Source: Nitrobacter sp. NHB1
GTDB lineage: Bacteria; Pseudomonadota; Alphaproteobacteria; Rhizobiales; Xanthobacteraceae
NCBI RefSeq assembly: GCF_036964665.1
Contig: NZ_JBAMDA010000001.1
Coordinates: 1,550,001-1,614,000 of the forward strand
Direction of reading: 5' to 3'
DNA length: 64,000 nucleotides
The notes under the pieces: model-generated
The model's database searches: none
What the model was told of the DNA's origin: nothing
Seen by the model: only the letters and a program-made list of their open reading frames with translations
Shown: in pieces, positions 41,090 to 50,956 of the stretch
How positions within the stretch are numbered: position 1 is the first letter of the stretch
Layout of the letters: every line of letters starts with the position of its first letter
Translations under genes and position numbers: made by a program

Positions 41090-42645
41090 GTCTGCTCTCC
41101 GATCCGCTCTGGAGCGAAGCGCTCGGCCACCTGCCCGATTATCTCGGCAATCACGTCCGCGTCAGCGTCGCCGCGCTGGGGCTGGGGCTCGCGACCAGCT
41201 TTCCACTCGCCCTGATCGTACGCACCAAGCCGGTGATGCGCTCCGTGCTGCTGGGTCTCGCCAGCATCGTACAGACCGTGCCGGGACTGGCGCTGCTGGC
41301 GCTGTTCTATCCGCTGCTGCTGGCGCTGGCGGCGTTAACGCTGACATGGTTCGGTGTCAGTTTCTCCGCATTCGGATTTTTGCCGGCGGTGCTGGCGCTC
41401 GCGCTGTATTCGATGCTGCCGGTGCTGCGCAACACCATCACCGGCCTGCAGGCTATCGATCCTGCATTGACCGAAGCGGCGCAAGGCGTCGGCATGACGG
41501 CGCGACAATCCCTTGTCATGGTCGAGCTGCCGCTGGCGCTGCCGGTGATCATGGCGGGAATCCGCACCGCGGCGGTCTGGGTGATCGGCACCGCGACGCT
41601 ATCCACGCCGATCGGTCAGACCAGCCTCGGCAACTACATCTTCGCCGGGCTGCAAACCCAGAACTGGGTGTTCGTGCTGTTCGGCTGCATCGCGGCGGCG
41701 GTCCTGGCGCTGGTTGTGGATCAGTTGCTGGCGCTGATCGAATCCGGTCTGCGGGTACGCAGTCGCGTCCGCGTGGCCGCCGGACTTGTCGGCATCGCGG
41801 TCCTGATCGCGGCCACGCTGGCTCCCTCGCTCACCCGAGCCAAATCTGCTTACATCGTCGGCGCCAAGACCTTCACGGAACAGTACGTGCTGGCGGCGCT
41901 GATCTCGCAACGGCTGCGGGCCGCCGGTCTCTCCGCCACCACGCGCGCGGGCCTCGGCTCCAACGTGATCTTCGATGCGCTGACAAGCGGCGACATCGAC
42001 GTCTATGTCGATTATTCCGGCACGCTGTGGGCCAATCAGTTCCACCAGACCGGCATCAAGCCACGCGACGAATTGCTCGCCGAGATCAAGGCGATGCTGG
42101 CGCGGCAAAACGTCACCCTGCTCGGCGAACTCGGCTTCGAGAATGCCTACGCGCTGGTGATGCCCAAGGCGCGCGCCGATGCACTGAACATCCATTCGAT
42201 CGCCGACCTCGCCGCCCGCGCGGGCACGATGTCGATTGCCGGCGACTACGAATTCTTTGCCCGGCCGGAATGGGCGGCCCTGAAGAAGGCTTACGGATTG
42301 TCGTTTCGCGAGCGGCGGCAGATGCAGTCGAACTTCATGTACGCCGCCGTCGCCTCCGGCGAGGTCGACGTGATCGCGGGCTACACCAGCGACGGCCTGA
42401 TCGCCAAGTACGGTCTGACCGTGCTCGACGATCCCCGCCACGCCATTCCGCCCTATGATGCGATCGTGCTGCTGGCGCCCCGGCGCGCCAATGACGCGAA
42501 GTTGCGCGCCGCACTCCAGCCTCTGCTTGGAAAAATCGACATCGGCCTCATGCGCGAGGCCAACCTGCGCGCCAGCGGAAATGGCGCGGACAGTTCGCCC
42601 ACAGCGGTCGCGCGCTGGTTGTGGGACAAGGTCGGGAAGAAGTGA
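41086..42645 (+). CDS. Osmoprotectant ABC transporter, permease fused to substrate-binding domain
   Basis: The N-terminal 230 residues are an OpuCB/ProW-type permease: NHVRVSVAALGLGLATSFPL starts the helix block, and the EAA loop reads LTEAAQGVGMTARQSLVMVE with LPLALPVIMAG. From about 255 on there is an OpuAC/QAT substrate-binding domain (YIVGAKTFTEQYVLAALISQ, then GLGSNVIFDALTSGDIDVYV and DYSGTLWANQF), so both functions lie in one 519-residue chain. The fused form tethers the receptor on the periplasmic face. With the ATPase it makes a complete two-gene importer for betaine-, choline- or carnitine-like solutes. A hairpin terminator follows. Confidence 0.92.
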   Translation: MSLLSDPLWSEALGHLPDYLGNHVRVSVAALGLGLATSFPLALIVRTKPVMRSVLLGLASIVQTVPGLALLALFYPLLLALAALTLTWFGVSFSAFGFLPAVLALALYSMLPVLRNTITGLQAIDPALTEAAQGVGMTARQSLVMVELPLALPVIMAGIRTAAVWVIGTATLSTPIGQTSLGNYIFAGLQTQNWVFVLFGCIAAAVLALVVDQLLALIESGLRVRSRVRVAAGLVGIAVLIAATLAPSLTRAKSAYIVGAKTFTEQYVLAALISQRLRAAGLSATTRAGLGSNVIFDALTSGDIDVYVDYSGTLWANQFHQTGIKPRDELLAEIKAMLARQNVTLLGELGFENAYALVMPKARADALNIHSIADLAARAGTMSIAGDYEFFARPEWAALKKAYGLSFRERRQMQSNFMYAAVASGEVDVIAGYTSDGLIAKYGLTVLDDPRHAIPPYDAIVLLAPRRANDAKLRAALQPLLGKIDIGLMREANLRASGNGADSSPTAVARWLWDKVGKK

Positions 42646-42675
42646 GACCGGCGGTCGCGCTCGCGCGGCGCCGCT

Positions 42676-42711
42676 TTACTTCCCTCTCCCCCTTGTAGGA
42701 GAGGGAAGTAA
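42676..42711. terminator. Hairpin between convergent transporter and ilvC genes
   Basis: ttacttccctctcc ... ggagagggaagtaa is a perfect 14-bp inverted repeat with an 8-nt loop, 30 bases after the transporter stop. It may terminate the plus-strand operon and, from the other side, ilvC transcripts. The ccctctccc core is also common as a repeat in this group. Confidence 0.6.
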
Positions 42712-42741
42712 GCACCACCCGCAAGCTGGCGGATCAGTTCT

Positions 42742-42770
42742 TTCTTGTCGACCAGTGCGCCCTTCTTGAT
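42742..42770. repeat. Partial duplicate of the ilvC 3' end
   Basis: The 29 bases here match 42834-42862 (the codons for the ilvC C-terminus IKKGALVDK) with two mismatches. On the minus strand they would encode [20 protein letters not shown], untranslated today. An adjacent perfect hairpin (42774-42797) separates it from the ilvC stop. Confidence 0.7.
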
Positions 42771-42822
42771 CATCGAGATCGCGCCTGCGCGATCTCGCAC
42801 GAAAGGTGTGGTTCAAGAACCC

Positions 42823-43851
<1,029 letters not shown>

Positions 43852-43992
43852 TCATTTGCGGCCATAACGGCCAGATCAACATTTGCGGATGGCGCGAGCA
43901 CGCGGCCCGGAAGAATTGCGCCCGGTTTTTAGGGCGATGCCTGCCGGGAGACAAGCCCGGCGACGTTTGAACGGTCGCGCGCCGACATGGCC

Positions 43993-44535
43993 CTACATTC
44001 CCTCCGGTCCGCGCCCGATCGCCGCGACGCCGGTTCGCGACACCTCGACCAGACCGATCGGCCGCATCAGGTCGACAAACTGATTGATCTTCGACGTGCT
44101 GCCCGTGATCTCGAACACGAAGCTTGCGTTGGTGGCATCGACAACGCGGGCACGGAATACCTCCGCAAGCCGCATCGCCTCGATGCGCTGGTCGCCCGAA
44201 CCCTTGACCTTGACCATGGCCAGTTCGCGCTCGATGGATTTTCCGGTCAGCGTCATGTCCACAACCTGGTAGACCGGGACCATGCGGTCGAGCTGATGCT
44301 TGATCTGCTGGATCACCATCGGGGTGCCGGTAGTGACGATGGTGATGCGCGAGACGTGCTTCTGGCTTTCGGTCTCCGACACCGTGAGGCTTTCGATGTT
44401 GTAGCCGCGGCCTGAGAACAGCCCGATCACCCGCGCCAGCACGCCCGGCTCGTTGGCGACCAGCACCGACAGCGTGTGCGTCTCGTTCGGATCGTGGCGG
44501 TCTTCGAGAAAGTAGGCGGAAGCGGGCTGGGTCAT
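43993..44535 (-). CDS. ilvH: Acetolactate synthase small (regulatory) subunit
   Basis: The N-terminal ACT domain (THTLSVLVANEPGVLARVIG, then LFSGRGYNIESLTVSETE) has the valine-binding motif N-x-P-G-V-L. The C-terminal domain of the family follows (IERELAMVKVKGSGDQRIEA). Its 180 residues match other IlvH proteins. It activates the large subunit and brings feedback inhibition by valine. The gene lies 154 bases after ilvI, and the gap holds a palindromic repeat; both are likely on one transcript. Confidence 0.96.
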   Translation of the reverse strand: MTQPASAYFLEDRHDPNETHTLSVLVANEPGVLARVIGLFSGRGYNIESLTVSETESQKHVSRITIVTTGTPMVIQQIKHQLDRMVPVYQVVDMTLTGKSIERELAMVKVKGSGDQRIEAMRLAEVFRARVVDATNASFVFEITGSTSKINQFVDLMRPIGLVEVSRTGVAAIGRGPEGM

Positions 44536-44549
44536 TGCGATTTCCTAAA

Positions 44550-44650
44550 TGGTCATGCCCGCGAAGGCGGGCATCCAGTCCTCGCCGACGTTCAAGGCCA
44601 ACTGTGACTGTGACAGCGTACTGGATCGTCCGGTCAAGCCGGACGACGAC
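44550..44650. repeat. Palindromic mosaic repeat between ilvI and ilvH
   Basis: It contains cccgcgaaggcgggcatcca and, on the far side, actggatcgtccggtcaagc followed by cggacgacg. Each contains a small stem (CCCGC/GCGGG, CCGG/CCGG) and the tips tccagt / actgga are complementary. It resembles the intergenic mosaic repeats of rhizobia and may lower transcription into ilvH or stabilise the mRNA. Confidence 0.5.
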
Positions 44651-44689
44651 GCCGTATTGCCGGATCGGGCTGCGTCCTTCATCGACATC

Positions 44690-46468
44690 TCACACCAGCG
44701 CCTTGCCGCCGGCGAAGGCGGCGGCGGTCGCATCATCATTGGCTTCCGCCGGCAACAGCATTTCGTTGTGCGCCTTGCCGGACGGAATCATCGGGAAACA
44801 GTTTTCAAGCGCCGCGACCCGGCAGTCAAACAGTACCGGCTTGTTCACCGAGATCATCTCCGTGATCGCACCGTCGAGATCGGACGGCTTCGTCGCTTGC
44901 AGACCGACGCAGCCGAAGGCATCGGCGAGCTTGACGAAATCCGGCAGCGCTTCAGAATACGAATGCGACAGCCGGTTGCCATGCAGCAACTGCTGCCACT
45001 GCCGCACCATGCCCATGTACTGGTTGTTGAGGATGAAGATCTTGATCGGAAGCCCGTGCTGAACGGCCGTCGACATCTCCTGCATCGTCATCTGCACCGA
45101 GGCATCGCCCGCGATGTCGATGACGAGGCTGTCGCGATGGGCGACCTGCACCCCCAGCGCAGCGGGCAGGCCGTAGCCCATGGTGCCGAGACCGCCTGAG
45201 GTCATCAAGCGGTGCGGCTCCTCGAATCCGAAGAATTGCGCCGCCCACATCTGATGCTGGCCGACTTCGGTGGTGATGTAGGTGTCGTGCCCGCGCGTCG
45301 CCTCGAACAGGCGCTGGATCGCGAACTGCGGCAGGATCACGTCGTTGTTCTTCTTGTAGGCGAGAGAGTTGCGCGCGCGCCAGCGTCCGATCTCGAACCA
45401 CCACGGATCGATCCTGGGCTTCTTGCTTTCCTTTTTGAAGGCCTCCAGCAGGTCGGTCATCACACTGCCGGCATCGCCGATGATCGGCACGTCGACGCGG
45501 ATGTTCTTGTTGATCGACGAGGGATCGATATCGATGTGAATCTTCTTCGACCCCGGCGAAAACGCATCGGTGCGCCCGGTGATGCGGTCGTCGAAGCGCG
45601 CACCGATGCACAGCATGACGTCGCAATCATGCATCGCCATGTTGGCCTCATAGGTGCCGTGCATGCCGAGCATACCGAGCCAGTTCTTGCCTGAGGCCGG
45701 GTAGGCGCCGAGCCCCATCAGGGTCGATGTGACCGGAAAGCCGGTGGCTTCGACCAGCGCGCGCAGCGTCTTCGACGCATCGCGGCCGGAGTTGATGATT
45801 CCGCCACCAGTATAAATCACGGGCCGCTTGGCATTCGCCAGCAGCGCGACGGCCTTGCGGATCTGTCCGGGGTCACCCTTGGTTTGCGGCTTGTATGAAA
45901 CGTGGACGTCGGATTTACGCGGCGGCGTATAGATGCCGGTCGCAAACTGCACGTCCTTGGGCACATCGACGACAACAGGACCGGGCCGGCCAGTGGTTGC
46001 GACATAGAATGCCTCGTGCAACACCCTGGCGAGATCGTTGACGTCGCGCACCAGCCAGTTGTGCTTGGTGCTGGGCCGGGTGATGCCGACGGTGTCGCAT
46101 TCCTGGAACGCGTCGTTTCCGATCAGGTGCGTGGGCACCTGTCCGGTGATGCAGACCAGCGGGATCGAGTCCATCAGCGCATCGGTCAGCGGCGTCACCA
46201 TGTTGGTGGCGCCAGGCCCCGAGGTCACCAGCACCACGCCCGGTTTTCCGGTGGAGCGGGCATAGCCTTCGGCCGCGTGACCCGCGCCCTGCTCGTGCCG
46301 GACCAGGATGTGCTCGATCTCGCTCTGCTGGAAAATCTCGTCGTAGATCGGTAGCACCGCGCCACCCGGATAGCCGAAAATGTGTTCGACGCCGTGATCA
46401 ACGAGGGCACGGACGATCATGGCCGCACCGGTCATCTGATGGGGATCTTGGCGTTTGCTTTCGCTCAT
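44690..46468 (-). CDS. ilvI: Acetolactate synthase large (catalytic) subunit
   Basis: The ThDP-enzyme layout is complete: N-terminal pyrimidine-binding domain (MTGAAMIVRALVDHGVEHIF, then GYPGGAVLPIYDE and the catalytic Glu in VRHEQGAGHAAEGYAR), a central FAD domain, and the C-terminal diphosphate motif GDASVQMTMQEMSTAVQHGL with ILNNQYMGMVRQWQ. The start at 46468 has CAGGAG upstream and gives 592 residues; the frame extends into the attenuator region but that is not coding. It condenses two pyruvates, or pyruvate with 2-oxobutyrate. Its expression should be set by the leader and terminator just upstream. Confidence 0.97.
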   Translation of the reverse strand: MSESKRQDPHQMTGAAMIVRALVDHGVEHIFGYPGGAVLPIYDEIFQQSEIEHILVRHEQGAGHAAEGYARSTGKPGVVLVTSGPGATNMVTPLTDALMDSIPLVCITGQVPTHLIGNDAFQECDTVGITRPSTKHNWLVRDVNDLARVLHEAFYVATTGRPGPVVVDVPKDVQFATGIYTPPRKSDVHVSYKPQTKGDPGQIRKAVALLANAKRPVIYTGGGIINSGRDASKTLRALVEATGFPVTSTLMGLGAYPASGKNWLGMLGMHGTYEANMAMHDCDVMLCIGARFDDRITGRTDAFSPGSKKIHIDIDPSSINKNIRVDVPIIGDAGSVMTDLLEAFKKESKKPRIDPWWFEIGRWRARNSLAYKKNNDVILPQFAIQRLFEATRGHDTYITTEVGQHQMWAAQFFGFEEPHRLMTSGGLGTMGYGLPAALGVQVAHRDSLVIDIAGDASVQMTMQEMSTAVQHGLPIKIFILNNQYMGMVRQWQQLLHGNRLSHSYSEALPDFVKLADAFGCVGLQATKPSDLDGAITEMISVNKPVLFDCRVAALENCFPMIPSGKAHNEMLLPAEANDDATAAAFAGGKALV

Positions 46469-46521
46469 GGTCGGCTCCTGATTGACGCGGGCTTCTGGTC
46501 GTGATCGCCGGCGTCGCAGAA

Positions 46522-46546
46522 ATAAAAAAGGGCCTCTGAAGGGCCC
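46522..46546 (-). terminator. ilv attenuator terminator
   Basis: On the minus strand GGGCC-cttcaga-GGCCC is followed by TTTTTTATTTC, a classic rho-independent terminator. It lies 29 bases after the leader peptide stop and about 54 before the ilvI start, so it would stop transcription when charged branched-chain tRNAs are plentiful. Confidence 0.85.
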
Positions 46547-46574
46547 CGGCACACCGCCTTGGATTGGGACAGCC

Positions 46575-46643
46575 TCAGCCGTCCCGGGCGGTGCTCCAGG
46601 GTACGACGATAACAAGTACGAGCTTGGTAACAAAGTTGCGCAT
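46575..46643 (-). promoter_or_regulatory. ilvI leader peptide (branched-chain amino-acid attenuation)
   Basis: A 22-codon ORF starts MRNFVTKLVLVIVVPWST and ends at TGA. Of 22 residues, five are Val, two Leu and one Ile, with LVLVIVV in a row, as in the ilv leaders of other proteobacteria. A terminator follows at once. Stalling of the ribosome on scarce Val/Leu/Ile tRNA would block the terminator and let ilvI be read. GGGAAG about 13 bases before the ATG may be its ribosome site. Confidence 0.85.
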
Positions 46644-46870
46644 TTTATCGTCAGACTTCCCAAAGGTTGCGCGGTTATAGAGGCCGGATTCGCCGCCGTC
46701 AACCGTATTTCGATGCAAGTATGCCGGCTCCGGGCGTTTGGCGAGGGGAAAAAACTCAGCCGTCATTGCGAACTCGCGACAAAATTGACTGTCGCCAATT
46801 TTGCGCTGAGCGAAGCAATCCAGAAGCTGCGCAAAAGCTTCGTCGCTGTCGCTTTCCTCGCAATGAAGGC

Positions 46871-47821
46871 TCATAACCCGGGCGCCGCTCCGACAACCCA
46901 TGTTTCCGCCTCCTCCGGCGTCGTCCACGCGAACTCCGGCAACTGGTGGCGGAACCATGTGAACTGCCGCTTGGCGTAATGGCGGGTGTCGGCGCGGCCG
47001 ATGTCGGCTGCCTGCTCCAAGGACAACTCGCCGCGCAAATGCCGGACCAACGCCGGCACGCCATGCGCCTTCATCGCCGGCAGCAATGGATCGAGGTGGC
47101 GTTCGGCCAGCGCCCTCACCTCCTCCAACGCGCCCGCCGCGAGCATCGCACTGAAGCGGGCGTCGATCCGCGCATACAGCGCCCCACGCTCCGGCGCGAG
47201 GAAGATCGCTCTCACCTTGTCCGGCGGTAACAACGGCGGCAGACCATCGCGATGCCAGTCGGTCAGCGAGCGCCCGGTCGCCTCGACGACTTCGAGCGCG
47301 CGGGCGACGCGGGTGCGGTCGCGCGGGTTCAGACGTTGCGCCGCAGCCGAATCGCGCTGCGCGAGAATAACGTGAAGCGCCTCGGCTCCGTCGCGATCGA
47401 GCCGCGCGCGCACGTCGTCGCGCACTTGGGACGGGATCGGCGGCACTGCCGACAGCCCACGCGTCAACGCCTTGAAATAGAGGCCGGAGCCACCAGTGAA
47501 GATCGGCAAGCGGTTTTGCGTGCGCGCTTCTTCGAGCGCCGCCGCGGCATCGGTCACCCACATCCCGGCGGAGCAGTTCACGCCTGCATCGACATGCCCA
47601 TAGAGCCGGTGCGGTACGCGCGCCTCCTCTGCCGGCGTCGGACGCGCGGTGATGATGCGGAGGTCGCGATAGACCTGCATCGAATCGGTGTTGATGACGA
47701 TGCCGCCGGTCCGTTCGGCGAGCGAAAGCGCCAGCGCCGACTTGCCGCTTGCGGTCGGCCCTGCGATAAGCACGGCATCCGTCGCCTGCCCGTTTGCCCC
47801 GCCAGGGTTCGCCCCACCCAT
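46871..47821 (-). CDS. miaA: tRNA dimethylallyltransferase
   Basis: The P-loop [20 protein letters not shown], then [20 protein letters not shown] and the motif [14 protein letters not shown] are typical of MiaA. It transfers a dimethylallyl group to A37 of tRNAs reading UNN codons. The length of 316 residues is normal. The ATG at 47821 lies in CATG and shares bases with the ATG of serB on the other strand. A GTG five codons upstream is a possible alternative start. The C-terminal zinc-finger-like helix region ([19 protein letters not shown]) is complete. Confidence 0.95.
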   Translation of the reverse strand: MGGANPGGANGQATDAVLIAGPTASGKSALALSLAERTGGIVINTDSMQVYRDLRIITARPTPAEEARVPHRLYGHVDAGVNCSAGMWVTDAAAALEEARTQNRLPIFTGGSGLYFKALTRGLSAVPPIPSQVRDDVRARLDRDGAEALHVILAQRDSAAAQRLNPRDRTRVARALEVVEATGRSLTDWHRDGLPPLLPPDKVRAIFLAPERGALYARIDARFSAMLAAGALEEVRALAERHLDPLLPAMKAHGVPALVRHLRGELSLEQAADIGRADTRHYAKRQFTWFRHQLPEFAWTTPEEAETWVVGAAPGL

Positions 47822-48713
47822 GTCGCTCGTCGCCACGCTGATCTGCAATCCGGCCAATCCCGCGCTCGATAGCACGGCGCTGGACGGGGCGCGCGCAATT
47901 CTTGGCAATGCGGGCCCGGCGCACTGGCTGTGGGACGAGGTCGCGGCCGACATTCCCTTCGAAAGCGACGAGCCTATTCCGGCCATCATGAAACGTCTGC
48001 GCGACGCGCGCGGCGATCTGCCGATCGACGTGGTGGTCCAGCCGCAGCTTGATCGCCGCAAGAAGCTGTTTCTGGCCGACATGGACTCCACGATGATCGG
48101 CCAGGAGTGCATCGACGAACTCGCCGATTTTGCCGGCCTGAAGGCGCATGTTGCCGCGATCACCGAGCGCGCCATGCGCGGCGAAATGCAATTTGAGGCC
48201 GCGCTGCGCGAGCGCGTGGCGTTGCTGAGGGGACTTCCCGTCACCGTTGTCGACGAGGTGCTGGCGAAACGCATCACGCCGACGCCGGGCGGCCGTGAGC
48301 TGGTGATGACCATGCGCGCCAACGGCGCCTACACCTGCCTGATCTCGGGCGGCTTCACGCTGTTCACCAAAGCAGTGGCCGCCATGATCGGCTTTCAGGA
48401 AAATCGCGGCAACACGCTATTGGTCGAAGACGGAAAATTATCAGGCAAGGCCGCCGAACCGATCGTCGGCCGCGAGACAAAACTTGCGACGCTGATCGAA
48501 CTGCGCGAGGCCTTCGATCTCGACAATCTGGATACGCTGGTGGTCGGCGACGGCGCCAACGACCTCGGTATGATCCAGCAGGCGGGCCTCGGCGTCGCCT
48601 ACCACGCCAAGCCGGCGGTTGCCGCCGCGGCAGCCGCGCGCATCGATTATGGCGACCTCACCGCCTTGCTTTATGCGCAAGGATATCGGCGCGACGAATT
48701 CGTGAGCGCATAG
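47820..48713 (+). CDS. serB: Phosphoserine phosphatase
   Basis: HAD motif I is [20 protein letters not shown] (D-x-D-S-T), motif [16 protein letters not shown], and the late acidic motif [20 protein letters not shown]. An N-terminal domain of about 80 residues precedes it, as in other alphaproteobacterial SerB. It hydrolyses O-phosphoserine in the last step of serine synthesis. The ATG at 47820 agrees with the family start ([11 protein letters not shown]). No leader is available to the ribosome other than the miaA coding strand, and a clear ribosome site is missing. Confidence 0.94.
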   Translation: MSLVATLICNPANPALDSTALDGARAILGNAGPAHWLWDEVAADIPFESDEPIPAIMKRLRDARGDLPIDVVVQPQLDRRKKLFLADMDSTMIGQECIDELADFAGLKAHVAAITERAMRGEMQFEAALRERVALLRGLPVTVVDEVLAKRITPTPGGRELVMTMRANGAYTCLISGGFTLFTKAVAAMIGFQENRGNTLLVEDGKLSGKAAEPIVGRETKLATLIELREAFDLDNLDTLVVGDGANDLGMIQQAGLGVAYHAKPAVAAAAAARIDYGDLTALLYAQGYRRDEFVSA

Positions 48714-48756
48714 GGCTCCGAAGTCCAGCATTCAACGACGGTCTCACATATTGCTG

Positions 48757-48884
48757 GAGCGTTTTCGAGCGAAGCATGTCCTCGGGCTTGACCCGAGGAT
48801 GGATACCGGTTCGCGTGAAGAAAACGCGTCAAATCAAAATCAGAGAGCCTCGCTTCTGATTCCATCAGAAGCGAAAAGGCTCTA
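48757..48884 (+). repeat. Dispersed repeat copy 4, with second hairpin module
   Basis: gagcgttttcgagcgaagca, the cctcgggcttgacccgagga hairpin, ggataccggttcgcgtgaag and aaaacgcgtc are all present, so this is the most complete copy. Directly after comes the second module with cgcttctgattcc-atcagaagcg. It lies 44 bases after serB and may work as its terminator. Confidence 0.85.
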
Positions 48885-48976
48885 GATTCCAAATCGTCGC
48901 GGAGCCGATCATCGGACCGCGCTTCGCGCGGACCCGTTGGCGGCGTTCAGGAAGGGCGACACATGAGGGGCGCGCC

Positions 48977-50470
48977 CTACTTCAAGCTCAGCGCCACAAA
49001 CCGCAGTTCGCCGGTGCCGTTCGAAACCATCAGCAACACCGCCTTTTTGCCGTCCTTCTTCAACTGATCGACACGCTTGCGGATATCGGAGGCGCTGCTC
49101 ACGGCTTCCTGCGCCACCTCGACGATGACGTCGCCGGCGCTGAGCCGCTTCTCGGCTGCGTCGGAATCCGCTTCCACGTCCGTGACGATGACGCCCTTGA
49201 CGCTGTCCTTGATCTTGTAGCGTGCGCGCAGGTCCTTGCTGAGCGCCGCGAGATCGAGGCCGAGCGCCTTCTGCGTCACCGGCTTCTCTTCTACTCCCGG
49301 TTTGGTCTTGACCGAGACGGGCGTCACCTTGTCGCTGTCGTCGAGCCGTCCCAGCGTCACCTTCTTGGTCTCTTGCTTGCCCTTGCGGATGATCACGACG
49401 TTGACGGTCTTGCCGACGGCCGTGTCGGCCACGACGCGCGACAGATCTTTCGGCTCCTTGATGTCCTTTCCGTCGAAGGTGATGACGACGTCGCCGGGCT
49501 CGATGCCGGCTGGCTTGGCCGGGCCCTTGTCCTCGACGCCGGCGACCAGCGCGCCGCGCGCCGGTTTGATATTGAGACTGTCGGCGATTTCGTCGGTGAC
49601 CTGCTGGATGCGGACGCCCAGCCAACCGCGACGCAGTTCACCGAACCGACGCAATTGATCGACGACGCCAGCGACCGTTTTCGACGGCACCGCGAAGCCG
49701 ATGCCGATCGAGCCGCCCGACGGCGAGATGATCAGCGTGTTCACGCCCACGACCTCGCCATCGAGATTGAAGAGCGGGCCACCGGAGTTGCCGCGGTTGA
49801 TGGCGGCGTCGGTCTGGATGTAGCTGTCATAGGGGCCATTGTTGATGTCGCGGTTACGGGCCGAGACGATGCCGGCGGTAACGGTGCCGCCAAGGCTGAA
49901 CGGATTGCCGATGGCGACCACCCACTCACCGAGCCGCAGCTTGTCGGAATCGCCGAACTTGACGGCCGTCAGCGGATGCGGCGGCTTGAACTTCAACACC
50001 GCAAGATCGGTTTTCTTATCGACGCCGACAATCTCGGCCTTGACCTTGGTGCCGTCGTTCAGAATGACGTTGATTTCGTCGGAATCGGCGATGACGTGAT
50101 TGTTAGTGACGACAATTCCGGCGGGATCGATGATGAACCCGGAGCCGAGCGAGTTGGTCTTGTGCGGTAGCAGACCGCCATCCTTGCCGCTGCGGCGGTT
50201 TTTGAAGAAGTCGTCGAAAAACTCCTCGAACGGCGATCCCGGCGGAAGCTGCGGAATGACGCGGTGCCCCTCGCTGCCGCCTTTGGCTTCGACCGTCTGG
50301 GTCGTCGAGATATTGACCACCGCGTCGATCACCTTTTCCGCGACGTCGGCGATGCCGTCGGGACCGCGGGCGAGGGCCGGCGCAGATATCAGGGTGCATG
50401 CGGCGCCGAGGCAAAGCGCGGCCAGCAGGGAACGCCGGCGAAAGCTCAACGCGGGGATCGCTCCGGTCAT
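48977..50470 (-). CDS. degP: Periplasmic serine protease, DegP/HtrA (Do) family
   Basis: A signal peptide (RRSLLAALCLGAACTLISAP) leads into a trypsin-like domain with the triad His in VVTNNHVIADSDEI, Asp in KKTDLAVLKF and Ser in INRGNSGGPLFNLDG. Two PDZ domains follow: GWLGVRIQQVTDEIADSL and the later KGVIVTDVEADSDAAEKRLS. The length of 497 residues fits MucD/DegP-type enzymes. It degrades or refolds misfolded envelope proteins. It is last in the thyA-folA-hflK-hflC-DUF2065-degP series, a common order in this family, linking it to membrane-protein quality control. Confidence 0.95.
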   Translation of the reverse strand: MTGAIPALSFRRRSLLAALCLGAACTLISAPALARGPDGIADVAEKVIDAVVNISTTQTVEAKGGSEGHRVIPQLPPGSPFEEFFDDFFKNRRSGKDGGLLPHKTNSLGSGFIIDPAGIVVTNNHVIADSDEINVILNDGTKVKAEIVGVDKKTDLAVLKFKPPHPLTAVKFGDSDKLRLGEWVVAIGNPFSLGGTVTAGIVSARNRDINNGPYDSYIQTDAAINRGNSGGPLFNLDGEVVGVNTLIISPSGGSIGIGFAVPSKTVAGVVDQLRRFGELRRGWLGVRIQQVTDEIADSLNIKPARGALVAGVEDKGPAKPAGIEPGDVVITFDGKDIKEPKDLSRVVADTAVGKTVNVVIIRKGKQETKKVTLGRLDDSDKVTPVSVKTKPGVEEKPVTQKALGLDLAALSKDLRARYKIKDSVKGVIVTDVEADSDAAEKRLSAGDVIVEVAQEAVSSASDIRKRVDQLKKDGKKAVLLMVSNGTGELRFVALSLK

Positions 50471-50642
50471 GTTTCAAATCTCTCCTGGAGAAGCATATTG
50501 CCAAGCGTACAGTGCGCCCGAACGCCGCACCTGCGCAAGCAGCGGAAACGGCGTTCGCCGGTCACCTGCGGGTTCGATTACGGCGAAAAGCTGGCGCGGC
50601 CTTCACGATATCATCGCCGGTGCCGAGTTTCCGAACCGCTTC

Positions 50643-50721
50643 TTTGACGCGTTTTCTTCACGCGAACCGGTATCCATCCTCGGGCCAAGCCCGAGGACAT
50701 GCTTCGCTCGAAAACGCTTTA
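50643..50721 (-). repeat. Dispersed repeat copy 5 (reverse orientation)
   Basis: Read on the minus strand it begins agcgttttcgagcgaagcat and ends gtgaagaaaacgcgtcaaa, like copy 4 without the second module. The stop codon of the DUF2065 gene lies on its edge, just as the TetR fragment at the left end of the window ends in copy 1. Confidence 0.85.
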
Positions 50722-50919
50722 GCGCCTGACCAGCCAGATCAGGATCAGCCCGGCGATCGCCGAGCCGATGCCGACCATCCGCAAAACAGGTTCCGGCGCC
50801 GCCAGTGCGCTTTTCATGGCCCGCCGCGTCCAATTCGGCGCTGCCGCGAACAGGATGCCTTCGAGCATGAAAAGAATACCAAGACCGATCAGGAAATCGG
50901 CGAAGGCAATGGAACCCAT
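50719..50919 (-). CDS. DUF2065 small membrane protein (YjeT type)
   Basis: There are 66 residues with two membrane helices, FADFLIGLGILFMLEGILFA and VLRMVGIGSAIAGLILIWLV, separated by the family loop APNWTRRAMKSALAAPE. E. coli YjeT, of the same family, is encoded next to hflKC, and the gene here also follows hflC, by 37 bases. A role with the HflKC-FtsH complex is plausible from this conserved location but not shown. Confidence 0.85.
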   Translation of the reverse strand: MGSIAFADFLIGLGILFMLEGILFAAAPNWTRRAMKSALAAPEPVLRMVGIGSAIAGLILIWLVRR

Positions 50920-50956
50920 CGAACGGCGTCTCCCCCGGCATCGCAGGGTTTCGAGT

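Noticed and set aside
42774-42797. Perfect 10-bp hairpin after ilvC as a terminator
   Set aside because: No U-run on either strand; kept only as part of the duplicated ilvC tail.
46780-46803. CAAAATTG ... CAATTTTG inverted repeat after miaA as an ilv operator
   Set aside because: It lies in a stretch with cattgcga / gcgaagcaatccag text typical of a common dispersed repeat, and more simply may act as the miaA terminator.
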